Numbered from the stretch's first letter, positions 1 through 6,736 are shown. The stretch: DNA of 6,937 nucleotides from an uncultured Phycisphaerales bacterium (GCA_937891445.1 CALAFV010000063.1:1-6937); one strand, 5' to 3'. Made by a program: numbers and translations. The notes: generated from the letters alone by a model not told the origin.

Positions 1-180
1 GGCTTCCGCGCCGTCGGCGCCGCCAACGGCGCCAACCCCGTCGCGATCATCGTCCCCTGCCACCGCGTCATCGCCAACGACGGCACGCTCGGCGGCTACG
101 GCGGCGGCCTCGACCGCAAGCGGCTGCTCCTCGAACTCGAGGGCCGGCTCGAACCGCTCTTCGCCGGCGTCGGCGCATAA
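1..180 (+). CDS. ogt: Methylated-DNA--protein-cysteine S-methyltransferase, 3' end only (partial)
   Basis: The last 59 codons of an O6-alkylguanine-DNA alkyltransferase are open from base 1 to a TAA stop; the 5' part lies outside the window. The enzyme moves a methyl or alkyl group from O6-alkylguanine in DNA to its own cysteine in a single-turnover suicide repair reaction. The visible part carries the family's C-terminal hallmark. An [10 protein letters not shown] segment (the conserved Asn hinge) leads into the active-site motif PCHRV, with the acceptor Cys encoded at bases 58-60. [11 protein letters not shown] loop follows, then a short C-terminal helix (LLLELEG). All visible key residues are intact, so the protein is probably functional. 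Whether it is Ogt-like or the C-terminal half of an Ada-type fusion cannot be told, because the N-terminus is missing. thpR follows 12 bases downstream on the same strand, so the two may share a transcript. Confidence 0.93.
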   Translation, partial: GFRAVGAANGANPVAIIVPCHRVIANDGTLGGYGGGLDRKRLLLELEGRLEPLFAGVGA

Positions 181-181
181 C

Positions 182-186
182 GGAGA
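182..186 (+). promoter_or_regulatory. Ribosome binding site of thpR
   Basis: GGAGA lies 6 bases before the ATG at 193, between the ogt stop and thpR. It is a good Shine-Dalgarno match and supports this ATG as the start of thpR. Confidence 0.6.
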
Positions 187-192
187 CCCGCG

Positions 193-750
193 ATGGCCGG
201 CGCCGACCTGCGGCTGTTCGTCGCGGCCTACCCGCCCGTCGCCACGGCCCGCGCCGCGCTGGCGGCGATCGGCCGCCTCGACCTGGCGCCGCACCGCCCC
301 ACGCCTCTCGAACAGATCCACCTGACGCTCTGCTTCATCGGCGACACCCCCGCGCGTGACCTCGACGCCGTCCGCGAGTCCGTCGAGCGCTCCGCCGCAG
401 GCCTCCCCGCGTTCACGCTCACGCCGCGGCGGCTCATCACACTCCCCCACCGCGGCCGCCCGCGTCTGGTCGCCCTCGAAACCGACACGCAGCCCACGCT
501 CCTCGAACTCGTCCGCCGGCTCGCCAAGCGCCTGGCGCGCCGGGTCCGCAAGGAGCCCACCGACTGCTTCCTGCCGCACCTGACGCTCTGCCGCTTCACC
601 CACTCCGCCGACCCGCGCCCGCTCGACGAGCCGGTCGATCTTCCGGCGTTCACGATCGAGCGCATCGCCCTGATGCGCAGCGTCCTGCTCCCCGCCGGCG
701 CTGAGCACCGCACGGTCATGCAGACGCCGCTGGGCCCGCCGAATCAGTAG
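193..750 (+). CDS. thpR: RNA 2',3'-cyclic phosphodiesterase (2'-5' RNA ligase family)
   Basis: This 185-residue protein belongs to the 2H phosphoesterase superfamily, LigT/ThpR group. Family members hydrolyse RNA 2',3'-cyclic phosphate ends to 2'-phosphates and can reversibly join 2'-5' linkages in vitro; the physiological role is poorly known. Two HxTx motifs form the active site and both are visible: HLTL at residues 43-46 (in [10 protein letters not shown]) and HLTL at 129-132 (in [10 protein letters not shown]). The N-terminal RLFVAAYPP resembles the usual family start (R-x-F-x-A), the length is normal, and the protein has no signal peptide or membrane segment, so it is cytoplasmic. The ATG is preceded by a well-placed GGAGA. 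It starts 12 bases after ogt, and its 3' end overlaps the convergent uxs gene by 7 bases. The family assignment is firm; the actual substrate is not known. Confidence 0.92.
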   Translation: MAGADLRLFVAAYPPVATARAALAAIGRLDLAPHRPTPLEQIHLTLCFIGDTPARDLDAVRESVERSAAGLPAFTLTPRRLITLPHRGRPRLVALETDTQPTLLELVRRLAKRLARRVRKEPTDCFLPHLTLCRFTHSADPRPLDEPVDLPAFTIERIALMRSVLLPAGAEHRTVMQTPLGPPNQ

Positions 751-1718
751 TTCGGCGTCGGGGCACGGAACTGGGTGATGTCGATCGACTTGAAGTACTC
801 GATCGTCTTCTGGAGCCCCTCGCGCAGCGGCACCTTCGGCTCCCACCCCAGGCGGCTCTTGGCCAGCGAGATGTCGGGCCGGCGCTGCGTCGGGTCGTCC
901 TCCGGCAGCGGCCGGTAGACCAGCGGCGACTTCGACCCCGTCAGTTCGAGCACCAGTTCTGCCAACTGCTTGATCGTGAACTCCACCGGGTTGCCGAGGT
1001 TCACCGGGCCGACGAAATCATCCGGCCCGTTCATCATGCGGATGATCCCCTCATTAAGATCGTCCACGTAGCAGAACGACCGCGTCTGCGACCCGTCGCC
1101 GAAGAGCGTGATCGGCTCCCCCGCCAGCGCCTGGCGGATGAAGTTGCTCACGACGCGCCCGTCGAACGGGTGCATCCGCGGCCCGTAGGTATTGAAGATC
1201 CGCACGACGCGGATGTTGACCCCGTTGGCGCGCCAGTAGTCGAAGAACAGCGTCTCGGCCGCGCGCTTCCCCTCGTCGTAGCACGCCCGCGGCCCGATCG
1301 GGTTCACGTTCCCGCGGTACGACTCCGGCTGCGGGTGCACCATCGGGTCGCCGTACACCTCGCTGGTCGAGAACTGCAGCACCTTCGCCCGGCACCGCTT
1401 GGCCATCCCCAGCACGTTGATCGCCCCGAGGACGCTGGTCTTCATCGTCTTGATCGGGTTGTACTGGTAGTGCCCGGGCGCCGCGGGGCACGCGGCGTTG
1501 TAGATCTCATCCACCTCGAGCCAGATCGGGTGCGTGATGTCGTGCCGGATCAGTTCGAAGTTCGGCCGCCCCAGCAGGTGCTGCACGTTGCTCTTCTGGC
1601 TCGTGAAGAAGTTGTCGAGGCAGATGACGTCGTGCCCCTGCTCAACGAGGCGGTCGCAGATGTGCGACCCCAGGAACCCGGCGCCGCCGGTGACGAGGAT
1701 CCGCTTGATCGTGGACAA
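744..1718 (-). CDS. uxs: UDP-glucuronate decarboxylase (UDP-xylose synthase), extended SDR family
   Basis: This 324-residue nucleotide-sugar enzyme very likely converts UDP-glucuronate to UDP-xylose and CO2 using bound NAD, supplying xylose for envelope or extracellular polysaccharide. Residues 10-19 ([10 protein letters not shown]) form the Rossmann glycine motif, and Asp35 ends the second strand, as expected for NAD. The catalytic set is complete: STSE at 117-120 and YDEGK with Tyr147 and Lys151. UXS-specific stretches are strongly kept: [10 protein letters not shown] (76-85), NPIKTMKTS (87-95), GNVNPIG (136-142), IFNTYGPRM and [10 protein letters not shown]. These separate it from generic NAD epimerases and from dTDP-glucose dehydratases. 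No membrane anchor is seen, so it is a cytosolic bacterial form. The start codon is TTG, the only possible start: the frame is closed 63 bases upstream by the TGA of the LysM gene, and no ATG or GTG lies between. GGAGA sits 8 bases ahead of it. It is the last gene of the minus-strand block, 60 bases after the LysM gene. Confidence 0.93.
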   Translation of the reverse strand: MSTIKRILVTGGAGFLGSHICDRLVEQGHDVICLDNFFTSQKSNVQHLLGRPNFELIRHDITHPIWLEVDEIYNAACPAAPGHYQYNPIKTMKTSVLGAINVLGMAKRCRAKVLQFSTSEVYGDPMVHPQPESYRGNVNPIGPRACYDEGKRAAETLFFDYWRANGVNIRVVRIFNTYGPRMHPFDGRVVSNFIRQALAGEPITLFGDGSQTRSFCYVDDLNEGIIRMMNGPDDFVGPVNLGNPVEFTIKQLAELVLELTGSKSPLVYRPLPEDDPTQRRPDISLAKSRLGWEPKVPLREGLQKTIEYFKSIDITQFRAPTPNY

Positions 1719-1726
1719 CGTGGTGT

Positions 1727-1731
1727 TCTCC
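1727..1731 (-). promoter_or_regulatory. Ribosome binding site supporting the TTG start of uxs
   Basis: On the minus strand GGAGA precedes the TTG at 1718-1716 with 8 bases between. Because the reading frame has no other start codon before an in-frame stop, this site and the rare TTG together define the uxs start. Confidence 0.55.
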
Positions 1732-1735
1732 GGCG

Positions 1736-1751
1736 CTCCCGCCCGCGGGAG
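1736..1751 (-). other. Small GC-rich inverted repeat in the uxs leader
   Basis: CTCCCG at 1736-1741 and CGGGAG at 1746-1751 can pair as a 6-bp stem with a 4-base loop, just upstream of the uxs ribosome binding site. No T-run follows on either strand, so it is not a normal intrinsic terminator. It could be a weak attenuating or mRNA-stabilising hairpin, or simply chance in very GC-rich DNA. Confidence 0.25.
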
Positions 1752-1778
1752 GGGCCGAAGCGTACGCGCCCGCTCAAC

Positions 1779-2480
1779 TCAGCGCGAGGGCTTCGGCGGG
1801 ATCTTGAGCTTGTCGCCCACCGAGACGGCGTCCGGCGTCCGGAGCACGTCCCGGTTCGCCTCGTAGATCAGGCGGTACAGCCCCGGGTCGCCGTAGAACC
1901 GCTTGGCGATCCCCGAGAGCGTGTCGCCGGGGGCGACCGTGTAGATCACGTGCTCCGGCTCGGCGGGCTTCGGCGGCGGGGCCGGCTTGGCGGCGGCCGT
2001 CTCGGTCGTCGCCTCCGGCGGCTCGACGACGCGGCCCTGGATGTTCGTCGGGTCCAGCGGGATCCGCAGCCGCGTCTTGCCCACCTTGAGATTCGCGGGG
2101 TCAAGGTACGGGTTGGCCTGCGCCAGCGCGACCCAGTGCTTCGAGTCGCCCAGTTCCCGCTTGGCGATCACCTGGAGGCTCGTGTCCCCCGGCTGCACCG
2201 TGTACCACCGGAAGGCCGGCGGTTCGACGCGCGGGCCGGACGCGGCCGGATCGACGGCCGTCACCGGCTGCACCGGCTGGGGCTCCGGTTCGGGCTCGGG
2301 CTGCGGCTCCGCCTGAGCCGGCGACGGCCCCGCATCCGCCAGTTCGGCCAGAGGCAGCGACGCCGGCCGCTCGCCGAAGGTCACCGGCGGCGCCGACGGC
2401 TGGTGGAGCCAGTACGTCACGACCCACACCCCCACCAGGAGGCAGATGATCCCGAAGATGCGCCGCGGCGTGTCGGTCAT
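1779..2480 (-). CDS. Membrane-anchored protein with two LysM domains
   Basis: This 233-residue protein is probably held in the inner membrane by one N-terminal segment (about residues 8-25, after the basic start TDTPRR), with the rest in the periplasm. A linker rich in Pro and Glu (EPQPEPEPEP, residues 58-67) leads to LysM domain 1 (about 92-142, starting WYTVQPGDT). A second Pro/Ala linker (about 153-176) leads to LysM domain 2 (about 179-228, IYTVAPGDTLSGIAKRFYGD). LysM modules bind the N-acetylglucosamine-containing glycan of peptidoglycan. No catalytic domain is visible, so the protein is best seen as a wall-binding or scaffold protein of unknown specific role. No lipobox is seen; Cys13 lies inside the hydrophobic core. 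The ATG has AGGAA 6 bases upstream. The gene lies 45 bases after secDF and 60 bases before uxs on the same strand, suggesting shared transcription. The domain calls are firm; the biological role is inferred. Confidence 0.88.
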   Translation of the reverse strand: MTDTPRRIFGIICLLVGVWVVTYWLHQPSAPPVTFGERPASLPLAELADAGPSPAQAEPQPEPEPEPQPVQPVTAVDPAASGPRVEPPAFRWYTVQPGDTSLQVIAKRELGDSKHWVALAQANPYLDPANLKVGKTRLRIPLDPTNIQGRVVEPPEATTETAAAKPAPPPKPAEPEHVIYTVAPGDTLSGIAKRFYGDPGLYRLIYEANRDVLRTPDAVSVGDKLKIPPKPSR

Positions 2481-2483
2481 CGT

Positions 2484-2519
2484 GGGTTCCTGCGCATCCC
2501 GCCGGCGGGCGGGGTTCCT
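2484..2519 (-). repeat. Repeated AGGAACCC flanking a palindrome between secDF and the LysM gene
   Basis: On the minus strand AGGAACCC occurs twice, at 2519-2512 and 2491-2484. Between the copies is a perfect 12-base palindrome, CCCGCCGGCGGG (2498-2509). The copy nearer the gene acts as the ribosome binding site of the LysM gene. The palindrome could form a short GC hairpin but has no T-run after it, so I do not call it a terminator. It may affect translation of the LysM gene. Confidence 0.35.
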
Positions 2520-2525
2520 TTCTGG

Positions 2526-5500
2526 TTATCGGCTGGCCGGGGCCGCCGCTGAAGGCACGCCGTTGGCCGCCGCCCCTTCCGCGGCCAGGCCGGCGCCGGT
2601 GGCGCTATCGGGCTCCGGGGGCGCGACCTGGTCGCGCGACCCCAGCACCAGCGGGGCGCCGATCGCGATCGACGAGTAGGTGCCCACGACGATGCCCAGC
2701 CCCAGGGCGTACGCGAAGCCCCGGATCCCCTCGCCGCCGATCAGGTACAGCACCAGCGTCGAGGCGATCGTCGTGGTGCCGGTCATGATCGTGCGGCTGA
2801 GCGTCTGGTTGATCGAGTCGTTGACCATCTGCCGCGTGACCCGCGTGTGCTTGCCGCGATTCTCGCGGATGCGGTCGAGGATGACGATCTTGTCGTTGAT
2901 CGAGTAGCCCAGGATCGTCAGCAGCGCGGCGACCATCTGCAGGTCGATCGCAAACGGCAGGATCCCCAGCGGGTGGGCGACGCCCGGCATGTTGTCGTAG
3001 AGCAACTCGGCCAGCGCGATCAGCCCCACCGCGATCAACACGTCGTGCGCCGTCGCCACGATCCCGGCCATCGAGAAGCGGAAGGAGTTGAACCGCACGC
3101 CGACGTAGATCACGATGAGGAAGACCGCCAGACAGACGCTGAAGACGGCCCAGAAGGCGAAGTCGCGGGCGATGGCGGCGCTGAACGACTGCACGCTCGC
3201 CAGGTCCACGTTCTGAGTGAGCGCCGTCCGGGTGATCTCCCACTCCCGGTCGCGCAGGTCGTCGGCCCAGCGCTCCTCATCGGCGAAGTAACTGATCTGC
3301 GGGTCTCGCACCAGCACCGCCGCCGACCGGACCGCCTCCGGCGAGCCCTCCAGCACGACCACCGTCGAAGTGCGGGCGACGGCGTCCACGAAGTCGGGGC
3401 TGTTGCGGACGTGCGTCAGGCGCGACTCGAGCGACGCCAGCGGCACCGGCGGCTCGATGTTCTCCATCAGCACCACCACGCCGCCGACGTACTCGCCGAC
3501 CGCGTTGCGGACCGCCGGCCGGTCGATGTTGTCGCCCAGCGCCGGCGTCAGCACCGGGTAGATGGGCGCCACGCGGGCGTCGGAGACGTCGGCCCCGGCG
3601 AACTGCAACTGCGGCTGCGAGTCCACGACGTCCTTGAACGCCTCGACGATCGCGCCCTGCACGACCTCCTGGTCCGTCAGGACCGTCTTGATCGTGAAGC
3701 GGCTGGACGTGACGTTGTCCGCGTCGGGGTTGACCGCCAGCACGTCGGCCTTGGCCAGTTCGCGGACGGAGGAGTTTTCCGGAGCGGCGTTGGCGTACTC
3801 GACGATGCGGTTCTGCACGTCCACCCGCTTCATCTTGACCTGCTGGCCCTGCTCGTCGGTCTTGAGTTGGATCGTGACCGCCGTGCCGCCGCGGAACTCG
3901 TTGTCCAGCATGTCCGTGCCGCGGACGACGATGACCACGAGGCTCATCGCGATCAGCCCGGCCGAGATGACGTAGAAAATCGGACGCAGCCGCATCCAGT
4001 CCACGTTGAGGGTGAACGCCCGCTGCACGGCCGGCACCGCCATCGGCAGCATCGACGCACGCCGCCAGCCCAACTTCTCGACCAGCACGTCGAAGATCAG
4101 CCGCGTGACGACCAACTGCGCGAACAGCGTGGTCAGCACGCCGACGCTCATCGCGATCGCGAAACCCTTGATCTCCTGCGTGCCGAACAGGCCGAGGACG
4201 GCCGCGACGATGAGGTTCGTCAGGTTGCCGTCCACGATGGCCGACAGCGCCTTCTGGTACCCCAGCCGCACGGCGCTGCGGAGGTCCTCGCCCCGCTGCA
4301 TCTCCTCACGCATGCGCTCGTACACGAGCACGTTGGCGTCCACGGCCATCGCGAAGGCCAGAATCACGCCCGCGATCCCCGGCACGCTGAACGGCGCGTG
4401 CTGGAGCGACATCGTCCCCACCAGTAGCAGCACGTTGACGATCAGGCCGATGACCGCGATCAGCCCGAGGTTGAAGTAGTACCCCGCGAGGAACGCGGCG
4501 CAGATCAGGAAGCAGATCACGCCCGCCTGCAGGGCCCGGTCGAGGTTGTCCTGACCCAGTTCCGGCGCCAGCGTGCTCTCGCTCAGCGGCTCGGGGAAGA
4601 GTTTGGCCTGCAGCGACCCCGCCGAGAGGACGCGGATGATGTAGTTGATCTCCTCCATCGTGAAGGAGCCGCTGATCTGACCGCTGGTGGAGATCCGGCC
4701 GCGGAGGGTCGGGGCGGTGTAGACCTCGTCGTCCAGCAGGACCGCCATCCGGTTGTTGATGTTCTTCTCGGTCAGGCGGCCGAGTTTCTGCCCCCCCAGG
4801 GCGTCCATCGTGAAGTTGATCGCCGGGCGGCCGATCTCGTCCGTCCCCTGGATCGCCGAGGCCAGGCCCCACTCGCCGTCGTCCTCGGTCAGGGCCATGC
4901 CGGGGGCGCGGTACGCGAGCATCCAGTACTCGCCGTCGTACTCCTCGACGACGTACCCCATCGCCCGGAAGTACCCCGCCGGGTCCTGCGCGAGGAAGTC
5001 CAGGTCGCTGACGTCGCGCACCCAGTTGTCAACCTTGTTGATCTTGTACCACCCCGCCTGGCTGCTCGACGCGTTGCGCGGCCCGACCTCGCGCAGCCTC
5101 TCGCGCAACTGCTGCTCCTCGGGGAGCGAGCCGGGATTCACCGTGATGCGGAAGTTCAGCACGCCGGCGCCGCGAACCATCCGCTTGAGGTCCGCCGGGT
5201 CGTCCAGCGTCGAGCGGTTGCTCTCGTACTGCTCCCACGCGGCCAGCACGCGATCGAGGGCCTCCCTGGCCCCGGGGTACGACTCGCGGAGCCGCTGCAG
5301 CGCGCGGGAGCGAGGGCTGGGCAGTTCGACGAGTTTGTTGGTCCGCCGGTCCTTCAGCCGCAGGGGCTGGTCCGACAGCCGCAGGGCGCGCTGCACCTCC
5401 GCAGGGGAGATCGCGGCGCCCAGCGCCGCGTCGCGGGCCTGCGCGTAGGCCTTGTTGGCGGCGGCGACCTGGCCGGCCGGGCCGTACAGCGCCTCCTCCT

Positions 5501-6140
5501 CGGCCTCCAGCCCTTCGCGCAGCGCCGCAAGCAACTGCTCGTTGCGCTGCTCGTCCGGCAGGGCCTCCAGGGCGCGGATCTGCTCCTTCATCGACTCGAC
5601 CCGCGCTTCCTGCTCGTCGTACGCGGCACGGGCCGCGGCGGCGGCATCCGCTGCCGCGGCGGCCGCGGCGAGCAGTTCGCGGCGGGCCGCGTCCCCGGCC
5701 GCCATGCGGTCCAGGTGCGCCGACCGCTCCGCCTCGGGCAGGCGGAGGATGCGCTCGAACTCGTCCGGCGACACCCACCCGGCGCCGAGGGCCGCCAGGG
5801 CGTCTTCGAACTCCTTGCGCAACTGCTTCACCCGCGGCGTCGGCAGGGGCATCGTGATCTCGATGCGGTCGTTCCCCTGCGCGACGATGCTGATTTCCAA
5901 CTGGCCGGTCGGGTCGATGCGCTCCTTCAGGACCTCGATCACCTTCCCCAGCGTCTCGCGCGCCGGCTCGCCGGGCTTGATGTCCACGGCGTACACGAGG
6001 CTCACGCCGCCCGCAAGGTCCTTGCCCAGCGCGAGCTTGCCGATCCGCGGCAGGCCGGGGATCCAGTGCGGCAGCACGGCCCACAGGGCCAGCAGGATCA
6101 GCGAAACAGTAATGACGGTCCGGAGAGCGAGGTTCCGCAT
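2526..6140 (-). CDS. secDF: Protein translocase subunit SecDF (fused SecD-SecF)
   Basis: This single-chain fusion of 1204 residues (from ATG 6140) is an RND-type, proton-driven accessory to the SecYEG channel that helps pull exported proteins into the periplasm. The SecD half has TM1 at about residues 5-24, the GKDLAGG motif (about 40-46), a large periplasmic P1 region to about 514, and TM2-TM6 at about 537-685. TM4 carries AVDANVLVYERMREE, whose Asp601 matches the known proton-pathway Asp. The SecF half has TM7 (about 720-740), an enlarged P4 domain (about 761-987), and TM8-TM12 (about 994-1167). It includes HDV in TM9, GYSINDKIVILDRIREN in TM10 (Asp1083) and Arg1116 in SRTIMTG, matching the other proton-pathway residues. 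The tail from 1168 is Ala/Pro-rich. Oddities are a helical, Ala-rich insertion at about 112-322 of P1, and NEF where SecF usually has IDF before the GGT. An in-frame GTG at 6188 with a G-run upstream would add 16 residues; ATG is preferred because TM1 follows directly, but its Shine-Dalgarno is weak. yajC lies directly upstream, the usual partner. Confidence 0.95.
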   Translation of the reverse strand: MRNLALRTVITVSLILLALWAVLPHWIPGLPRIGKLALGKDLAGGVSLVYAVDIKPGEPARETLGKVIEVLKERIDPTGQLEISIVAQGNDRIEITMPLPTPRVKQLRKEFEDALAALGAGWVSPDEFERILRLPEAERSAHLDRMAAGDAARRELLAAAAAAADAAAAARAAYDEQEARVESMKEQIRALEALPDEQRNEQLLAALREGLEAEEEALYGPAGQVAAANKAYAQARDAALGAAISPAEVQRALRLSDQPLRLKDRRTNKLVELPSPRSRALQRLRESYPGAREALDRVLAAWEQYESNRSTLDDPADLKRMVRGAGVLNFRITVNPGSLPEEQQLRERLREVGPRNASSSQAGWYKINKVDNWVRDVSDLDFLAQDPAGYFRAMGYVVEEYDGEYWMLAYRAPGMALTEDDGEWGLASAIQGTDEIGRPAINFTMDALGGQKLGRLTEKNINNRMAVLLDDEVYTAPTLRGRISTSGQISGSFTMEEINYIIRVLSAGSLQAKLFPEPLSESTLAPELGQDNLDRALQAGVICFLICAAFLAGYYFNLGLIAVIGLIVNVLLLVGTMSLQHAPFSVPGIAGVILAFAMAVDANVLVYERMREEMQRGEDLRSAVRLGYQKALSAIVDGNLTNLIVAAVLGLFGTQEIKGFAIAMSVGVLTTLFAQLVVTRLIFDVLVEKLGWRRASMLPMAVPAVQRAFTLNVDWMRLRPIFYVISAGLIAMSLVVIVVRGTDMLDNEFRGGTAVTIQLKTDEQGQQVKMKRVDVQNRIVEYANAAPENSSVRELAKADVLAVNPDADNVTSSRFTIKTVLTDQEVVQGAIVEAFKDVVDSQPQLQFAGADVSDARVAPIYPVLTPALGDNIDRPAVRNAVGEYVGGVVVLMENIEPPVPLASLESRLTHVRNSPDFVDAVARTSTVVVLEGSPEAVRSAAVLVRDPQISYFADEERWADDLRDREWEITRTALTQNVDLASVQSFSAAIARDFAFWAVFSVCLAVFLIVIYVGVRFNSFRFSMAGIVATAHDVLIAVGLIALAELLYDNMPGVAHPLGILPFAIDLQMVAALLTILGYSINDKIVILDRIRENRGKHTRVTRQMVNDSINQTLSRTIMTGTTTIASTLVLYLIGGEGIRGFAYALGLGIVVGTYSSIAIGAPLVLGSRDQVAPPEPDSATGAGLAAEGAAANGVPSAAAPASR
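5622..5672 (-). repeat. Alanine-codon-rich tract within secDF
   Basis: A run of mostly GCG, GCC and GCA codons encodes LLAAAAAAADAAAAARAA in the inserted region of SecD. The GC-rich, GCC-like DNA could change length by slippage. In the protein it should form a continuous helix that leads into the charged, coiled-coil-like stretch that follows. Confidence 0.6.
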
Positions 6141-6211
6141 GGGCTTGTGCGTCCGATGTGTCCCCCCGCCCTTCCCCGCAGCGACCACCCGCGCCCCCCG
6201 GGAAGCGTGCG

Positions 6212-6718
6212 TCAGACCTTCGTGGCGCTCTGGTTGGCCGGCCGCACCTCGACCGAGGGCTGCTGCCCGGCCGCGGCGGAGTTGGAACTCTTGAGCACCT
6301 GCTGGATCGCGGACCGGGCGAACGTGATCCGCGTGTTGGAGTTCTCGTCAACCTTCAGGACGACCGCATCATCGCCGCGGAACTCGACGATCGTCCCGAT
6401 GATGCCGCCGGCGGTCATCACCTTGTCGTGCTTGGCCAGCCCCCGCATCATCTCGTCGCGCCGCTTGCGCTCGCGCCGGCCCGCCATGATCTGCGACACG
6501 ACCATGACCACAATGAAGACGAGGAAGATGAGCCAGATGGACCCGAAGGGGGCCTGCGGCTGCTGCGTGGGCCCGCCCCCCGGCGGCGCGGTGCCGGGGG
6601 CCGACGTCGTGCCCGGCGCCGGGCTCTGGGCCGGGTTGCCGGGCATCACCGCGGCGCCCTGCGCAAGGGTTCCGAAGTTCCAGGTGAAAGGAGCGGAAAG
6701 GGCGGGCGCGCTTGGCAT
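6212..6718 (-). CDS. yajC: Preprotein translocase subunit YajC
   Basis: This 168-residue small subunit of the SecDF-YajC accessory complex has one membrane-spanning segment. It is at about residues 60-79 (SIWLIFLVFIVVMVVSQIMA), directly followed by the basic stretch GRRERKRR, which should stay in the cytoplasm. The conserved YajC core comes next: LAKHDKVMTAGGIIGTIVEF (about 94-113), then VVLKVDENSNTRITFARSAI, and a variable polar tail. Residues 1-58 form an unusual Pro/Gly/Ala/Thr-rich region before the membrane segment; the E. coli protein has only a short N-terminus, so this one is longer than usual. It does not look like a signal peptide. The frame stays open further upstream to at least 6883, but the ATG at 6718 is chosen because GAGGT lies 5 bases before it and codon use upstream is poor. 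The gene ends 71 bases before the chosen secDF ATG (23 before the alternative GTG), the common yajC-secD-secF order. The function of YajC itself is only partly understood. Confidence 0.92.
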   Translation of the reverse strand: MPSAPALSAPFTWNFGTLAQGAAVMPGNPAQSPAPGTTSAPGTAPPGGGPTQQPQAPFGSIWLIFLVFIVVMVVSQIMAGRRERKRRDEMMRGLAKHDKVMTAGGIIGTIVEFRGDDAVVLKVDENSNTRITFARSAIQQVLKSSNSAAAGQQPSVEVRPANQSATKV

Positions 6719-6723
6719 GATGG

Positions 6724-6728
6724 ACCTC
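6724..6728 (-). promoter_or_regulatory. Ribosome binding site that sets the yajC start
   Basis: On the minus strand GAGGT stands 5 bases before the ATG at 6718. It is the strongest Shine-Dalgarno match near yajC and argues against the longer in-frame version that would begin at 6883. Confidence 0.6.
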
Positions 6729-6736
6729 GTAGGCCC

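Noticed and set aside
2498..2509. Intrinsic terminator after secDF
   Set aside because: The palindrome is GC-rich but has no usable loop and no following T-run on the minus strand, and the next gene starts close by.
1170..2552. Long plus-strand open frame (460 codons) across the LysM gene and the start of uxs
   Set aside because: It is antisense to two well-recognised genes, and its translation is an Arg/Pro/Val/His-rich low-complexity product with no motif. This is typical of open antisense frames in GC-rich DNA.
2847..4427. Long plus-strand open frame (526 codons) opposite secDF
   Set aside because: It is antisense to strongly conserved SecDF motifs, and its product is rich in His, Asp, Arg and Val with no domain, so it is a composition shadow.
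5029..6351. Minus-strand 440-codon frame overlapping secDF and yajC
   Set aside because: It overlaps both real genes in a different frame, and the product is Arg/Gly/Ala low complexity. The SecDF and YajC frames carry the conserved motifs.
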